The notes under the pieces: generated by a model
Told to the model about the DNA's origin: nothing
Database searches by the model: none
Seen by the model: the letters and a program-made list of their open reading frames with translations, nothing else
Shown: piece by piece, positions 12,161-23,095 of the stretch
Layout: each line of letters starts with the position of its first letter
Numbering within the stretch: the first letter of the stretch is position 1
Assembly (NCBI GenBank): GCA_022575985.1
Contig: JAKSXM010000007.1
Span: 56,450,501-56,514,500, forward strand
DNA: 64,000 nt
Source: Anagrus nilaparvatae
Lineage: Eukaryota; Arthropoda; Insecta; Hymenoptera; Mymaridae
Direction: 5' to 3'
Made by a program: the position numbers and the translations under genes

Positions 12161-12365
12161 GTCGTTTTTTGGATCCTATAAGGTGGAGATTCGCTTTATA
12201 ATTAAGTTTGATCTCTTTGGGAGTTAATTATTATATTTGGGAGTTAAAATAAACTAATTTATTTGAGCAATAATTTCAATTGATTAAAATATTTTAATAT
12301 AACAGTTTTCCCAATTATTCCAGTTCTAATGCAGGTAAGGAATTTATACTACCCACCATCCGTGG

Positions 12366-12430
12366 ATTTTTTGATTGATTGATTATAAGATTTATTTATA
12401 CAAAATTTTACAAAAATTAGAATTACAAAT
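12366..12430 (-). mobile_element. 3' end of a LINE, minus strand
   Basis: Read on the minus strand, TATAAATAAATCTTATAATC is followed by AATCAATCAATC and then flanking DNA. An AATAAA signal directly followed by a short tandem tail is typical of non-LTR retrotransposon 3' ends. Sequence upstream on the minus strand (to about 12.7 kb) is GC-richer and may belong to the same element's 3' UTR, but no reverse-transcriptase residues can be read. Confidence 0.4.
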
Positions 12431-12431
12431 T

Positions 12432-15400
12432 GTTTACAGAAAAGATGCGTGCCCGCACTGTTTAAAACTAGTAAATAGATATATTGAATGATTTATAATA
12501 ATGTATTAATTTGATAAAAATTTAATAAAGAATGCATAGTATACAGAATTAGCTAGAAAAATAAATGAGTTTCGTAAGACAATAGGGGAGAGGGGCAGGG
12601 ACAGGGGTTGGCGTTCTTACGGGTGTAAAAAGATTAATAGAGAAGGGTGGGGGATAAAGAGGGAGGTAAGAGTAGCCGATTATTGTCTTATGAAATTGAC
12701 AAATTTTTCTATTAATAAATAGTTTACATATATATATATTGAAATATAAAAAGAGAAGGAAAATATTTAAATTATTATGAAATTTCCAGAAACCTTGTTC
12801 ATTTTTTGGTTTGTCGTTGTGATGAGAACATTTGAAATGATCACCTATACAGTAAACAGAAGTATATAAACACCTTGCTGTGTTTACCATTTTATCTGCT
12901 TCGTTAGACTTGATATGAAATTATGCGTGTAAAAAGAATTAATGAATACATATATATATATAAGTTTGGTTTTGAGTGAATTCTATAGAAACCCATGCTG
13001 ATAATGTAGAAATTTCTTGGAGTTTTACATGATAATAAGAAAAGGTGTTTAATTCTTCACAAAATTTAGGAATAATAAATTATTCTAAAATTGTTTACTA
13101 TTGATATTAAAAACTTTCCACTTTTCACTTAAACTCCTTATATACGTCAGAGTATTTGATTATATTTTAACTGCAGCTAGTTATCAAAGGAATTGAAGTA
13201 CACAATAATTCCACAATGTAAATAGTAATTGCGCCAAAATTAACGTTAAAAAAAGTAAGGTTATATTTTTATGAGTTTATTGACACAAAATTTGCTATGA
13301 GCACAATTTAATTATAAAAAACTTATTATGTCACTTGATTCACAGTTTCTGTACTTAATAATGACACAAGAAATACAAAATTTTTGAATTTACATTGTAT
13401 TAACTTAAAAAGTAAAGAGCGATAACAAAATTGACTTCTTACTATTTTAGCGCACTCGCATCAATATTTTATACTTACTATAAGTTTTTTTGGTGACTGA
13501 TCAAGAATTTTTGAGGCCTGATGGTTTCTTAAAAGTTTGATACCTTTAAATTCGAAAAAATTCCTCTTTTTTGTGTCTTCAAAAATTCATAAAAATTTTA
13601 AAGTTTTAGTTTATTGTACGTTTTTTTGGTTGCTTAATACAAATTTTTAGGTCCAAGAAGTTAAAAATAAATTAGAACATTGCACTCTCAGAAATCCTGA
13701 AGACTAAAAGGCACTAAAATAACCTTCAGTAGAGAAAATCTCCATTTTGTTGATAATTCAAATACCTCTCCTACGTATTTTAACTAAAGTAAATATATTG
13801 AAAATACATTAAAAATTTTTGTTAGCCTGAAGATACTCAAATATATTGAACGAAACGTTGCATTGAATACGCTTTCAATAAGATTTTCGTTAACATTATT
13901 TATTTATTAGGAAGGTGCTACAAAGTTCATAAATATTTGCAGTTTCTCTGTCGTTGTGCTTGAATATATATTCAAGTAAGTAACTATACGTGCAAAAAGT
14001 ACCATAGCTAAAAAATGTTAATTTACAATAAATAAATAAAGTAAATTATTTATAAACGTATTACAAGATTAAAAACCCTTTTATCTTGATACAAAAAATT
14101 ATTGATTAAAAAATAATCACATATTTGTAATATACATAAAAAAATATATATTTAATTAGTTATTTGATTCGTATATATTTATTTTTTTTTTAAATAAATT
14201 TCAAATAATAATAATTGTTTTACATATATATACACATACACACAAACTTTATATCAGTTATTTCTTATCTAAAAAAAAAAAAAAAATGCTATTGAATAAG
14301 AAGAAATAAATCATATATTATATTAATTGATTATAATTTATCGAATGTATATATTTTTTAATTGAAATAATTTTTATCATTTGATTGTATATATTTGATC
14401 TTAAAGATATATTATGCAAATTATAGTATAAAAAAGATTAAAAATAAAAAAAAAAGAAGTTGTCGGAAGAAAATTGATTTAAGATGACTTATGATACGTG
14501 TTAAATGACGTTAAAATATGTAGCCTAGAGAGCATACATATATACTTTGGTAACGCCTTCTTATTTTATATATATTAAAAAAAAAAATAGATACACTTTG
14601 CTAAGTCATAATAATAATAGACAATCTTTAAATGCACCTTACTTTACATTAAAATAACCCCCCTTTTTCATGTAATTACATCATTGGGTCTGACACGCCG
14701 CTTTTTATATATATGAAGGTTGCCTCGATTGTTTCTCTTCTTTAGTGCAATAATATTAAATCTTAGTACTGCAACATATAATTGAGAATATTATGTATGA
14801 AGGACCTTCTATATGCAAGAGAGAAATTTAATTTTTTTTATTTCTTTTTCAATTTTATATGCTGTTATAATAATATACATACACACGCATATATATATAT
14901 ATATATATTGAAGGTCGTTTATTTGCTTCCGGTGTATATAAGTCGATGGACCGAGTAAATATAAAAACTGGACCGTGTACTAGTTTGATTATCATATGAA
15001 AACTTCGTCATATATATGTATATATATGTATATATAAAATTTATTATGCTTTTATATATATATTGCACTTAAGATATATTTAAAATCTCTTTCTCGATCT
15101 TTATTTTTTTAAAGAGATATTTTAGAAAAATAGTAAAGATTATGATTTATATTTTATATATGTGAGTAAGTTATTAATGTTTATCTTTTATCTTTACCTT
15201 AGATTTTTATTTGAATAAAATATAAATTAAAATTAATATTTTATTTACGTAAATTTTTAAGCCATATCAAAACATTTTGACATACTTTTTTAATATTTTT
15301 GAATATTTGAACCCACTTTTGAACACTAAATTTTTCACTCTATAAAATTATTAAATATTTTATCTTGAGGTTAATAATTGTTACGTATGATAATAAATAA

Positions 15401-15985
15401 TAAAATATACTTTTATATTTATTTTTTTTTTTCTATATTATTGATTTACAGTTATAAAAAAGTTTAGATCAATAAATTACATCAAAATATAATCATATAT
15501 ATAAGAATTATGTTGAATAATCATACGTTATCTTATATCAATCGTTCCCCGGACATTTTTACGAATTTGCAAATTGCTGACTATTCTAAAACGGTTATAC
15601 TAGATAGAACTTTTTTTAATGTTTTTTTATTTATTGCAAATTCTTATTAATTTTATATTGGAACTGTAAATATGTTTTGAGAGAAAGTATTGATCTTCTT
15701 CTTCTTTTTCTTGGGGATTCCATAATCTGAATCGTAATTTTTTTAAAGGTGAAATAAATCTTGATATTAAACATCACATATACAAATGTCAAAATTTTTT
15801 CAAAACATCTGTAGGAATCATGACAAACTGAAGATAATTATTAACTAATTATTGATTTTTAACTGATTTATAGTATTTTCTTAAATTGTAGAATATTTTA
15901 CTTGTATTGTATTTTTATGATGAAATAGAATCTTTCCAAAAGTATTTGTACGTTAGAGTCAAGATGTTTCTGGAGTCATATGGTA
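12432..15985. other. AT-rich stretch without recognisable genes
   Basis: The 113-codon minus ORF at 12549-12890 has a P-rich end (PPPFSINLFTPVRTPTPVPAP) in one GC-rich patch and otherwise chance-like composition, and no family is recognised. The patch is bracketed by the inverted motif GTAAGACAATA / ATTGTCTTATG (about 12573 and 12678). An (AT)n tract lies at 14890-14909 and a TATA-rich block with GCTTCCGG at 14925. A short readable patch at 15540-15650 (DIFTNLQIADYSKTVILD) is unidentified. Confidence 0.5.
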
Positions 15986-15989
15986 TGTT

Positions 15990-16337
15990 TCTTGTAGTGT
16001 CTATCGTATGAAATTTTAATGTATAGAAGTTTCTAGGTCTTAATTTCGTTAAGAAAGAATAAATGTTAAGTAGCTAGAAAATTCAAGAATAGAACTATCT
16101 AGAAAGAATATTTAAATGTATAAAACCTGCAGGATTTTGGTCGTGGCAGACAGTTTAATTGTGTATGTTCTGTAGTCAGTTGCGTGTAGTATGATGTTTT
16201 AGCACTTAAAACAGTTGTGTTAAAAATTCAGTATTTAAATTCAATTTTGTTATTCAATAAATATGTGGTGTTTTATATTTTATTCTAAATAAAAAAGTTT
16301 TGCAGTTATTTGAAAATATTAAGACCAGTCCAACACA
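15990..16337 (+). mobile_element. Probable LTR of a Ty3/gypsy-type element
   Basis: The segment has the architecture of an LTR: TATAAAA at 16119, an initiator-like ACAGTTT about 30 bp later, AATAAA at 16256, and a 3' end ...CAACACA immediately followed by a primer-binding-site-like sequence and then a gag relic. The left edge is uncertain (TGTAGTG near 15993 or TGTTAAG near 16064). I could not find a matching second LTR downstream in this window, so the element is incomplete. Confidence 0.5.
16119..16157 (+). promoter_or_regulatory. LTR core promoter: TATA box plus initiator
   Basis: TATAAAA at 16119-16125 and an arthropod-type initiator context (GACAGTTT) at about 16149-16156 are spaced by roughly 30 bp, as in insect Pol II core promoters. 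The position inside the putative LTR supports the call. Confidence 0.45.
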
Positions 16338-16358
16338 TTGGGAGCCCATACCGGAATA
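16338..16358 (+). other. Candidate primer-binding site
   Basis: TTGGGAGCCCATACCGG directly abuts the CA end of the putative LTR. This is the place and general form (TGG... then CCGG) of a tRNA primer-binding site in LTR retroelements. I cannot assign the tRNA without a search. Confidence 0.4.
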
Positions 16359-16697
16359 GCAATATTCTATTCATGGAAAAGGCTTAGCATTTTCAAAGGT
16401 GAAAATAAGTTCCTGAAGTTTATAAGACCGCAAGGAAACGAGGTTTTATTCACGGTTATGGTGCAAGGGTACCTTGAAGTAGGTACATAGGAACTTTTAT
16501 ATTGGATCCTTGTGGTCCTGGAGAAGGTGATGCCGCAGGAATTTGTAGTCCTGGAAAGGTGTTCAGGTGAACAGGTGAAGCAGTAGGTTGTAGCGTAGGA
16601 GGTGAGTATAAACTGAGGTAACCGACGAAAATCTGGAGAGCCTTAACGTAGCAGGAAATCACTGACGTACGCCAAAATTATTGTTTGTAAAGGTACA

Positions 16698-17295
16698 ATG
16701 GAAAGGGAGTAGGAGAAAAGAGACACAGATCAAGAAGCTGACTGCACAAATAGAAAATCAGCTTGCAAAAATAAAAGGCTTAAGGAGCAACTGGTTTCAA
16801 GGGAAGCTTTAATAGAAGATGGAAATAGTTACATTCAATCAGTGCAACCGCAGTTCCAGGAGCCAGTTATGCAAAAAATTTTATTAAGGAATGCGGCGAA
16901 TACATTGACAAAGTATGAAGATGACCACCCAATGAAATAATATTTTCTTAAGCCCGTAAAAGAGTGGAAGGGGGCCGTAGTGAATAAATTTACGTCGTTT
17001 AAGGGGTCACAGCTAAAGGTTTATTTTGTAGCAATTGGTGCGCTGGAAGGAATAGCCAAAAGACGGGCTGAAAACCACCCTGAACTCAACATATGGAAGG
17101 TGCTTAAAGAACACATTGAATGCGAATTTAGTTCTAAAACTTCACCGGCACAAATTTATGAGCAGATGTCAACAAGCAGGCGCGAGAAGGAAGAAGCACC
17201 GATACACTTTTTCTTTGTAATGAAAGGCTTGGGGCGTCAAAAAGCTATGCAGGAGAGGGATGTATTACGCTACATCCTTAAAGGGGTAACTAATT
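16698..17295 (+). pseudogene. gag: Ty3/gypsy-type Gag remnant
   Basis: From an ATG at 16698 a decayed frame (with stops and shifts) encodes a polar N-terminal region. An open part from 16980 follows, with FTSFKGSQLKVYFVAIGALE, then WKVLKEHIECEF, then QIYEQMSTSRREKEEAPIHF, then RDVLRYILKGV. This order (an aromatic/leucine-rich capsid start, a helix, a QxxxxxxRxxEEPIxxF-like stretch, then YILKGV) is that of the gag p24-like domain of Ty3/gypsy retrotransposons, which builds the cytoplasmic particle. It lies 360 bp downstream of a putative LTR and primer site. The open frame continues to 17387, but after about 17295 the DNA belongs, in another frame, to an R2-type element, so the last ~30 codons are not Gag. 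The retrotransposon is broken and cannot be functional. Confidence 0.65.
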
Positions 17296-17299
17296 ATGA

Positions 17300-17868
17300 A
17301 CGGCTACAGGTAGAGTCACCAAATCAGTCGGAGATCAAAGACTATGTCGTGCAGGTTGTAAGGTTGTTGAAACTGCAACCCATGTGATTAAGAATTGCTC
17401 CCGTACTCATAAAGAGAGAGTGAAGTGGCATGACAATGTTTCCAAAGTGTTAGCGAGAGAACTAAGACAAAAAGACTGGAACGTTGAGGAGAGAAATGAG
17501 TTCCATACATCAGAGGGCCTGAGGAAATCTGATTTGGTGTGCCAGAAGGAAAACATAATATGGGTGATAGATTCGCAAGTTGTAGGCCATTATAAACCAG
17601 TTAATGAACTCCATAAGGATAAGGCAAATAAGTATAAAAAGGATGAGATTAGAATAGCTATCATGAATGGAAAGAAAGTCCAAAGGGATAATGTAAAGTT
17701 CTCATTGTGCACCTTATCCTTCAAAGGAATTTGGAGTCACAAATCATCTGAAGACTTGTTAAGTCTCGGCTTAACTAGAGATTTTTTGTCTACCATTACA
17801 ATCATGGTTATGCAAGGGTCTCATACTAACTGTACCATATGGTATCAGATGACAGAAAGGATCTGATA
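17300..17868 (+). pseudogene. R2-type non-LTR retrotransposon C-terminus: zinc knuckle and restriction-like endonuclease
   Basis: Read in the frame of 17384, the translation runs LCRAGCKVVETATHVIKNC (a C-x3-C...H-x4-C zinc knuckle), then SRTHKERVKWHDNV, then a restriction-like endonuclease region. The R2 hallmark (R/K)PDL is present as GLRKSDLV, followed by VIDSQVVG, KYKKDEIRIAI and FKGIWSHKS, ending NCTIWYQMTER and a stop at 17866-17868. In R2 elements this domain nicks the 28S rDNA target for target-primed reverse transcription. Here the catalytic P of the PDL motif is S, the reverse transcriptase is missing, and neither flank looks like 28S rDNA. The first ~30 codons overlap, in a different frame, the end of the gag-like ORF. 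The assignment to the R2 clade is confident; whether it came by insertion or recombination is inference. Confidence 0.75.
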
Positions 17869-17879
17869 AAAGAGAGAAC

Positions 17880-18115
17880 CATGTCTAGGAGAGTTTAAAT
17901 CTTCAAAATCAAACCAATTGGAATACCCGTTTCCGCAACAAAAGCGTCAATTCCGCAAAGGGAAAAATAGCAGCATACTTTAGTAATGCAAGTCAGAGGC
18001 AAACTGAGAAGATTTAAAGAAATCAATTGAAGAACTCTGCTAGAGTATAAACGAGACGGAGAGTAAGTTTAGTGGGTATCTGCCAGAAAAGGACTAGTCC
18101 CGCACTGTTCAAAAC
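17880..18115 (+). pseudogene. gag: Possible Gag nucleocapsid-side remnant
   Basis: After the R2-type stop, the sequence shows a basic, glutamine- and asparagine-rich translation in shifting frames (for example FPQQKRQFRKGK and NASQRQTEKI), of the kind that precedes the zinc knuckle in gypsy Gag proteins. No CCHC knuckle is readable. If it is Gag, the R2-type piece sits inside gag. The base composition is GC-richer than the flanks, consistent with TE origin. Confidence 0.3.
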
Positions 18116-18222
18116 ACCGGGTTCTGTTCATGCGTAACGCATTCTAACTGCCCTGCCCATATGCAAGAAAAAAAAAAGAAAAAAAAAATGATTCTGTGCG
18201 CATCAAAAACTTATGAGGATTC

Positions 18223-18435
18223 ATGAGAAATTCTCTGAAAGTAAAAATAATAGATCAGGAAAATGTATGGGGAAAAAGGAAAATTTCAGAAATGCATATA
18301 CAAATAAATAGTCCAACAGTTAATCTAAAAGAGGGTACAAATATTTTAAACGACTGTTACATACACACCATCAATACATTTAAGCGAAACACGCAATATT
18401 TATTAATTTGTAGTTACATAAATTGTAGAGGTTAA
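18223..18435 (+). pseudogene. GIY-YIG C-terminal tail of a Penelope-like element
   Basis: A 70-codon open frame reads SLKVKIIDQENVWGKRKISE, then MHIQINSPTVNLKEGTNIL, then NDCYIHTI. The pattern KIIDxExxxxKRKISEMxxI...(N/D)xLxxxY is the characteristic C-terminal part of the GIY-YIG nuclease tail found in Penelope-like retroelement proteins of insects. It contains the conserved E of SEM and the following tract that closes the domain. The N-terminal GIY and YIG motifs are not present in the preceding DNA, which is a purine-rich AAAAAAGAAAAA tract. It lies directly downstream of the gag/R2 composite, so this is a third retroelement type within 2.5 kb. Confidence 0.6.
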
Positions 18436-18439
18436 TTTT

Positions 18440-21400
18440 GCGTTGAAAAAACCCAGAGAAACTGCTTCATAGTGGATTCAGAAACCTCCTGTTCACACAT
18501 TCTGCTGACTCTTCGTTCTTACGATTATTTATCACATAATAAATTGATTAATAAGCTTATTTAAAAATAATTACATTTAAATTGTTTATTTAATTTTAGA
18601 TTTAATAAAAAATAAGTTATTATACAAAAATTTTGTGGAATTCTAACACGTAAATATTAAATTAATAAAAATTTCCAGATATTCATGAACTAATAATAAT
18701 CACGTTTTAAGAGCAATCAATTATTAAAAATTAGTTTATCTCAAACATTTTTACATTAAAATCAAATTAATTAAAACAATGGTAAAAGATTGCAAATCTG
18801 ATTTCAATGAAAGTACTTTTTAATGAAAGGTCACGCTGAAAAATTATATTCAAACCTTTTAAGGTGCGAGAACTTTTTTGATTATTAAATATTTAATTTA
18901 ATAAATCTTAAATAACAAAAATATATTGTCTACTTTGAATACATTTGTCAAAGGAAAAAAAAATTTTCATAAGACATATGGAGACTAAGCATCCAATCAA
19001 AATAATTTTAATGATTAACATATGAATTTGATACATTTTTAAGAAATATTTGAAATAAAATTACAAGATCGTGCCTCAAATAGAATCGCTTTTTTTATAG
19101 ATCAGTTATTTTTTCCATCCTTGTTAATTTTTGCCCTTTGTTCCCAATCACCTCATCTCTCGTGTCAGTTAAATATACAGACAAGATGATTAGCTTTTAC
19201 ATCCACTTAAGTGAAAAGTAAGTGTGTATGTTTCTGTCCTTATATAAACCTACTTGTATAGTCAATGAGCTTGCGCTTGATGCACGTAACTGATTACCAT
19301 CTTTAGATGCCCTACGAATCATTAGAAGCCGTATCAATTAAAGTTTGCCGTGAATATATTTTATTGAGGTCTGAATATCTACTTAAAGTAAATCAGGCGT
19401 AAAAAAACATGCTATAGTATTTCTTGACAAATATTTTATAGCGCGTTTTTTTAAAACATTAATTAATTTTATATATAAAATAAACTTTTAATAAATTTTT
19501 TAAAAACTCATTTTCTTCGCATTTTCCTTGTGAAAAGTTTTTAAATATTAATAAAATTAATATTTATTTAAAATGTTTTGCAACAATTTCTTATTTAATA
19601 CTATGAAAAATATTTATAAAATTGAAAATTTGTATGCTTACACAAAATAGTTCATTAAAGTTTAATAAAATAAAAAAAAGGATCATTATAAAGTTTCTAT
19701 AAAATATTATAATGAATTAATTCAGTAAAGTTTAGCGATTTTTTAAAAAAGTAAAAAAAAAATGTTTTTTAATTAAGTAAGTCCGGTCTTCTGACAAAAT
19801 TTTGTTTGGATAGTATAAAGTGATGTTTTTACCCATATATATATATACCAAAGTTGATGTAGTAAGAAGTATACTCGAGGTTGTACTAAATCGTTATGCA
19901 AGAGCTCGTCTGGTGTATATATATTTCTGTATTGAAGACGAGCCAAAGATAACGACGGAAGTTCCTCAGCATAGTTAATGAGATGCTCACAAAGGACAAG
20001 CCAGGGCGCATAGTGAAGAGTAGTAACAGAAGCAACGCGTTGTCTTGTCTCTTGTACATATATAAATCCGCGTGCATATCTCAACGATCCATACACTTAC
20101 ACATACATATATACATATAAATTTATATTTAATACACTCTCTTTCTCTCTCTCATACACATAAACATTTTGCATTTATGTATACATATTACAAGGATTCT
20201 AGAGAGAAACTTAGTAATGAAGCGACTATCATGCTAATGAGAAATCTCATTTAGGGGTGTATGACTTGCTTGTATGATATGTTAACCCTATATATATATT
20301 TTATATATATACGCATACATACGTACTTGTATTATCACCAAGAAATGTCAGAATAGTTTATGGGATAAACAGCATGCTACGTATAGCATCAAATGTATAG
20401 CATGCGTTATATATTTATAATATAATGTTTTAACGATAAATTACTGTAATTTTGGTTAACGTAGAAAAAAAATACATTTTTTTATAAACTTTTAATAAAG
20501 GAAAATATGTAATGTACCAGTTGAAATAACTAATTTGCAAATTTCGAATTATAAATTCACTGAACCTAGAACCCTTGTATTTTGAGTGGAAAATCTTAAC
20601 AGAAACAGTAGATAATTTATTCTATGCTGTTTGTTCTCATGGATTATTTTATTGTAAAGAAATCATTTTATAAAAAGCTATCCTTTCAAATCCCAAAGAA
20701 TACATTTATTCGATTTCCCTATAGAAATAATTGAAAAACACTTTTTCGAACTAGTAACGGTGTCCAATTAGCCTAATATTGCCAACAAATGTAAACCAAT
20801 TTTATATATATATATATATTTATATATATTCGATAAACTAAGTCCCATGTAACAAAAAATAATTAGATTATATATATTTTTAGAAACTTATCGATATTTG
20901 GTCCTATTTCTTTGTGAAACATTGTACAGTATGTATATAATTTAAAATTTAATGCAAAAACAAGTACGAGCAGTGAACTTGTCCAAGTCTGATCTTTATT
21001 TAGAATGCAATAAGGTTAACTAAATTATTCTTCATGGAAAATACGACATGTATGTCTGTTGTTAAACCTGCAAGTGATATATATTTTCAACTCTCATTTG
21101 CACTTGAGCTCTTCACTAAAAATAAAGCGCATTTCTATGTTAAGTCCTGTTAAAGCAATGTATAATACTACTCTTATAAATATTAGTTTTTTTTTTTTTG
21201 CTAGTGCTGTTATTTTTTAACTTTTTCTCTATATAGAGATATTTTAATTGAAGATTTTTATTGTAGTTCTAAAAGTTTTATTTAAATAAAATATTATAAG
21301 CAGCTTTTGTGTTAGTACGATTATAATGGTTTTCAACAATTTTTTTATATACATAATTTCAAATACAATGGTAATCAAGTTTTTCATACAAATGAAAAAA

Positions 21401-21615
21401 AAGATTTTTTTTGTCTCAAACAGAAAATCTTCTTGAACAAAATCTATTTGAGTCAAATAGACATCTATTCTTGACAAGCATAGTCTATTAATCAAATAAC
21501 ACATTATTTTTGAGCCAAATAGAAAATGGAAAAAGTAAATAAAAAACCATGAATATTTTCTGAAAAACAAAGATCTTGAAAAGAATGAAGAAAAAAAACT
21601 TTTTCACTTACTAGA
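18440..21615. other. AT-rich stretch without certain genes
   Basis: A patch at 19780-20100 is of higher complexity and holds a 107-codon minus ORF (19773-20096) with a TATA-like TTTATATATG near its start; I recognise no domain and cannot decide between a promoter-like region, an exon relic and chance. Another patch at 20706-20795 reads vaguely like an F-box with a stop. The rest is simple AT-rich DNA with (AT)n tracts, for example 20806-20830. Confidence 0.45.
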
Positions 21616-21619
21616 TAAT

Positions 21620-22437
21620 TTGGAGTCTGAAAATTAAAATTTCGAGTGAGAAATCTAGGAGAAATTTAGGAGTAATATACGACCAACATCTAAAATGGAA
21701 AGATCACATACTGAATACATTCAAAAAAACAAGGTATCTGATTTATATAATTGCTAGGCTAAATAATATCTTGAGTTACAATAACCTAATTTCAGTATAT
21801 TACGCCTTTTTTCATAGTATAGCCTCATATGGAATTTTAGCATGGGGAAGCGCCTATGGTAACTCAATTGATTTACTACATAAATTACAAAGTAAAATTG
21901 TAAACATAATTATTAATAATAAAGAATATAAAAGTAATAAAACTTTAAAGATTCCTATTAATATCCAACAAACTTACTTACTGAAATCACTAATACAGGA
22001 TTATCAAATTTTAAAAGATAAATTTATTAAAAGTAACAGTAAAACAAGAAGCAAATCAATTGAAGTACCAAGGTGTACGCTGGAGGTTGGTAAGAAAGTA
22101 TACAGCTATCAAGCAATAAAACTATATAATCAATTACCAAGTAATCTAAAAATGCTTGATATAAACAAAAAAAGCTCTAAATATAATATCAAAAATTGGA
22201 TAATCAATTCTAAAATCTAGTCTATTTTATCATATTGTTAACTAATTTATAGATGTGTTGCTCTAACCCTTTTCTAATTTTAGTTTTATTATTATAATTA
22301 ATTTTAAGTATTATTTTTTATTATTATATACTGATTCCTCCTATGTACAGGTTATTACCTACTGTAGGCCTATAATATGTAACATTATAGTATATATTAT
22401 TTGAATTGGAAATAAATTATTATTATTATTATAATCA
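21620..22437 (+). mobile_element. 5'-truncated LINE (Jockey/CR1-type), RT C-terminus to 3' tail
   Basis: The frame reads RRNLGVIYDQHLKWKDHI, then IIARLNNILSYNNLISVYYA, then FFHSIASYGILAWGSAYGN, and ends with AIKLYNQLPSNLK and a stop at 22220. NLGVI(Y/F)DxxLKWxxHI, SYGILAWG and the terminal (W/Y)NxLP motif are signatures of the thumb and C-terminal part of non-LTR retrotransposon reverse transcriptases. A 3' UTR of about 200 bp follows, with AATAAA near 22411, and ends in an (ATT)n tail (22414-22434). The catalytic core and all upstream parts are missing, as usual for 5' truncation during target-primed reverse transcription. The reading frame is open over about 190 codons, so this copy is younger than most others here. 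Confidence 0.85.
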
Positions 22438-22624
22438 CTTTCACCGACCCCGAAAATCCCCATTTTCAAGCAACTTGCTTGAAATTTTAAACAGCTATAT
22501 TTCTTGCTTTAATTTTCAAGCATTTGGTTGAAATTTCAAGTAAAGCAGCCTGACCGTGTATATATTTAATTTGAATAGGACTTTAAACTTTAAAAAAAGT
22601 TTTAGTCAAAAAATAATTCTGGGA

Positions 22625-22745
22625 ATTTCGTACTTAAATTTGGAATAATTTCATTTAAGGGACTTAGAATCATTTAAGTTTAGGGATTCATCTTCAGGGA
22701 CTTAAGATGATTTAGATTTAGGGATTTAGAATTACATAGATAAAA
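22625..22745 (+). repeat. Array of diverged ~24-bp repeats (TTTAGGGACTTAGAAT type)
   Basis: Diverged units with the core TTTAGGGACTTAGAAT recur (TTAAGGGACTTAGAATCATT, TTTAGGGATTCATC, CAGGGACTTAAGATGATTTA, TTTAGGGATTTAGAATTAC). The same core appears inside the short elements at 23.1, 25.0, 54.4 and 61.3 kb, so this is probably an end-less fragment of that family. Confidence 0.6.
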
Positions 22746-23095
22746 GGTAATAATCAAGAATAATAATTTTGGTATACCTGGGTATCAAACCAAGTAAATT
22801 GGGAATTTTTACTGTTATTTTGTACCAGATATGTATTGTATTAAGTAATTAGTTGAAATAAATATGTTTTATGCTTTGTGTTTGTGTTTAGTATTTACAG
22901 AAACTAGTTAAAAGTATTTGTGTTTATTTTACTTATTAATGTGACTGTTTTGTCATTCTAATTCAAACACTCAGATCATTGGTTTACAAACAAATAAAAT
23001 TGGATTTAAAATATTTTAGGGCTCAAATGCTCATTTTTATTTTTCAAAATTTGTTTTAAATTAATTTAAAGATAATTTTTAGTCTTGAAATGATA

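Noticed and set aside
12549..12890. 113-codon minus ORF with a proline-rich end
   Set aside because: The proline run comes from one GC-rich patch; the rest is chance-like and no domain is recognised.
16456..16662. 68-codon minus ORF with P/S/T-rich sequence
   Set aside because: It lies antisense to the leader region between the putative LTR/primer site and gag; best explained as a shadow.
19773..20096. 107-codon minus ORF
   Set aside because: Higher complexity than average, but no domain; ends in an IYIYIW run from a (TA)n tract. Kept only as a patch worth comparison with other species.
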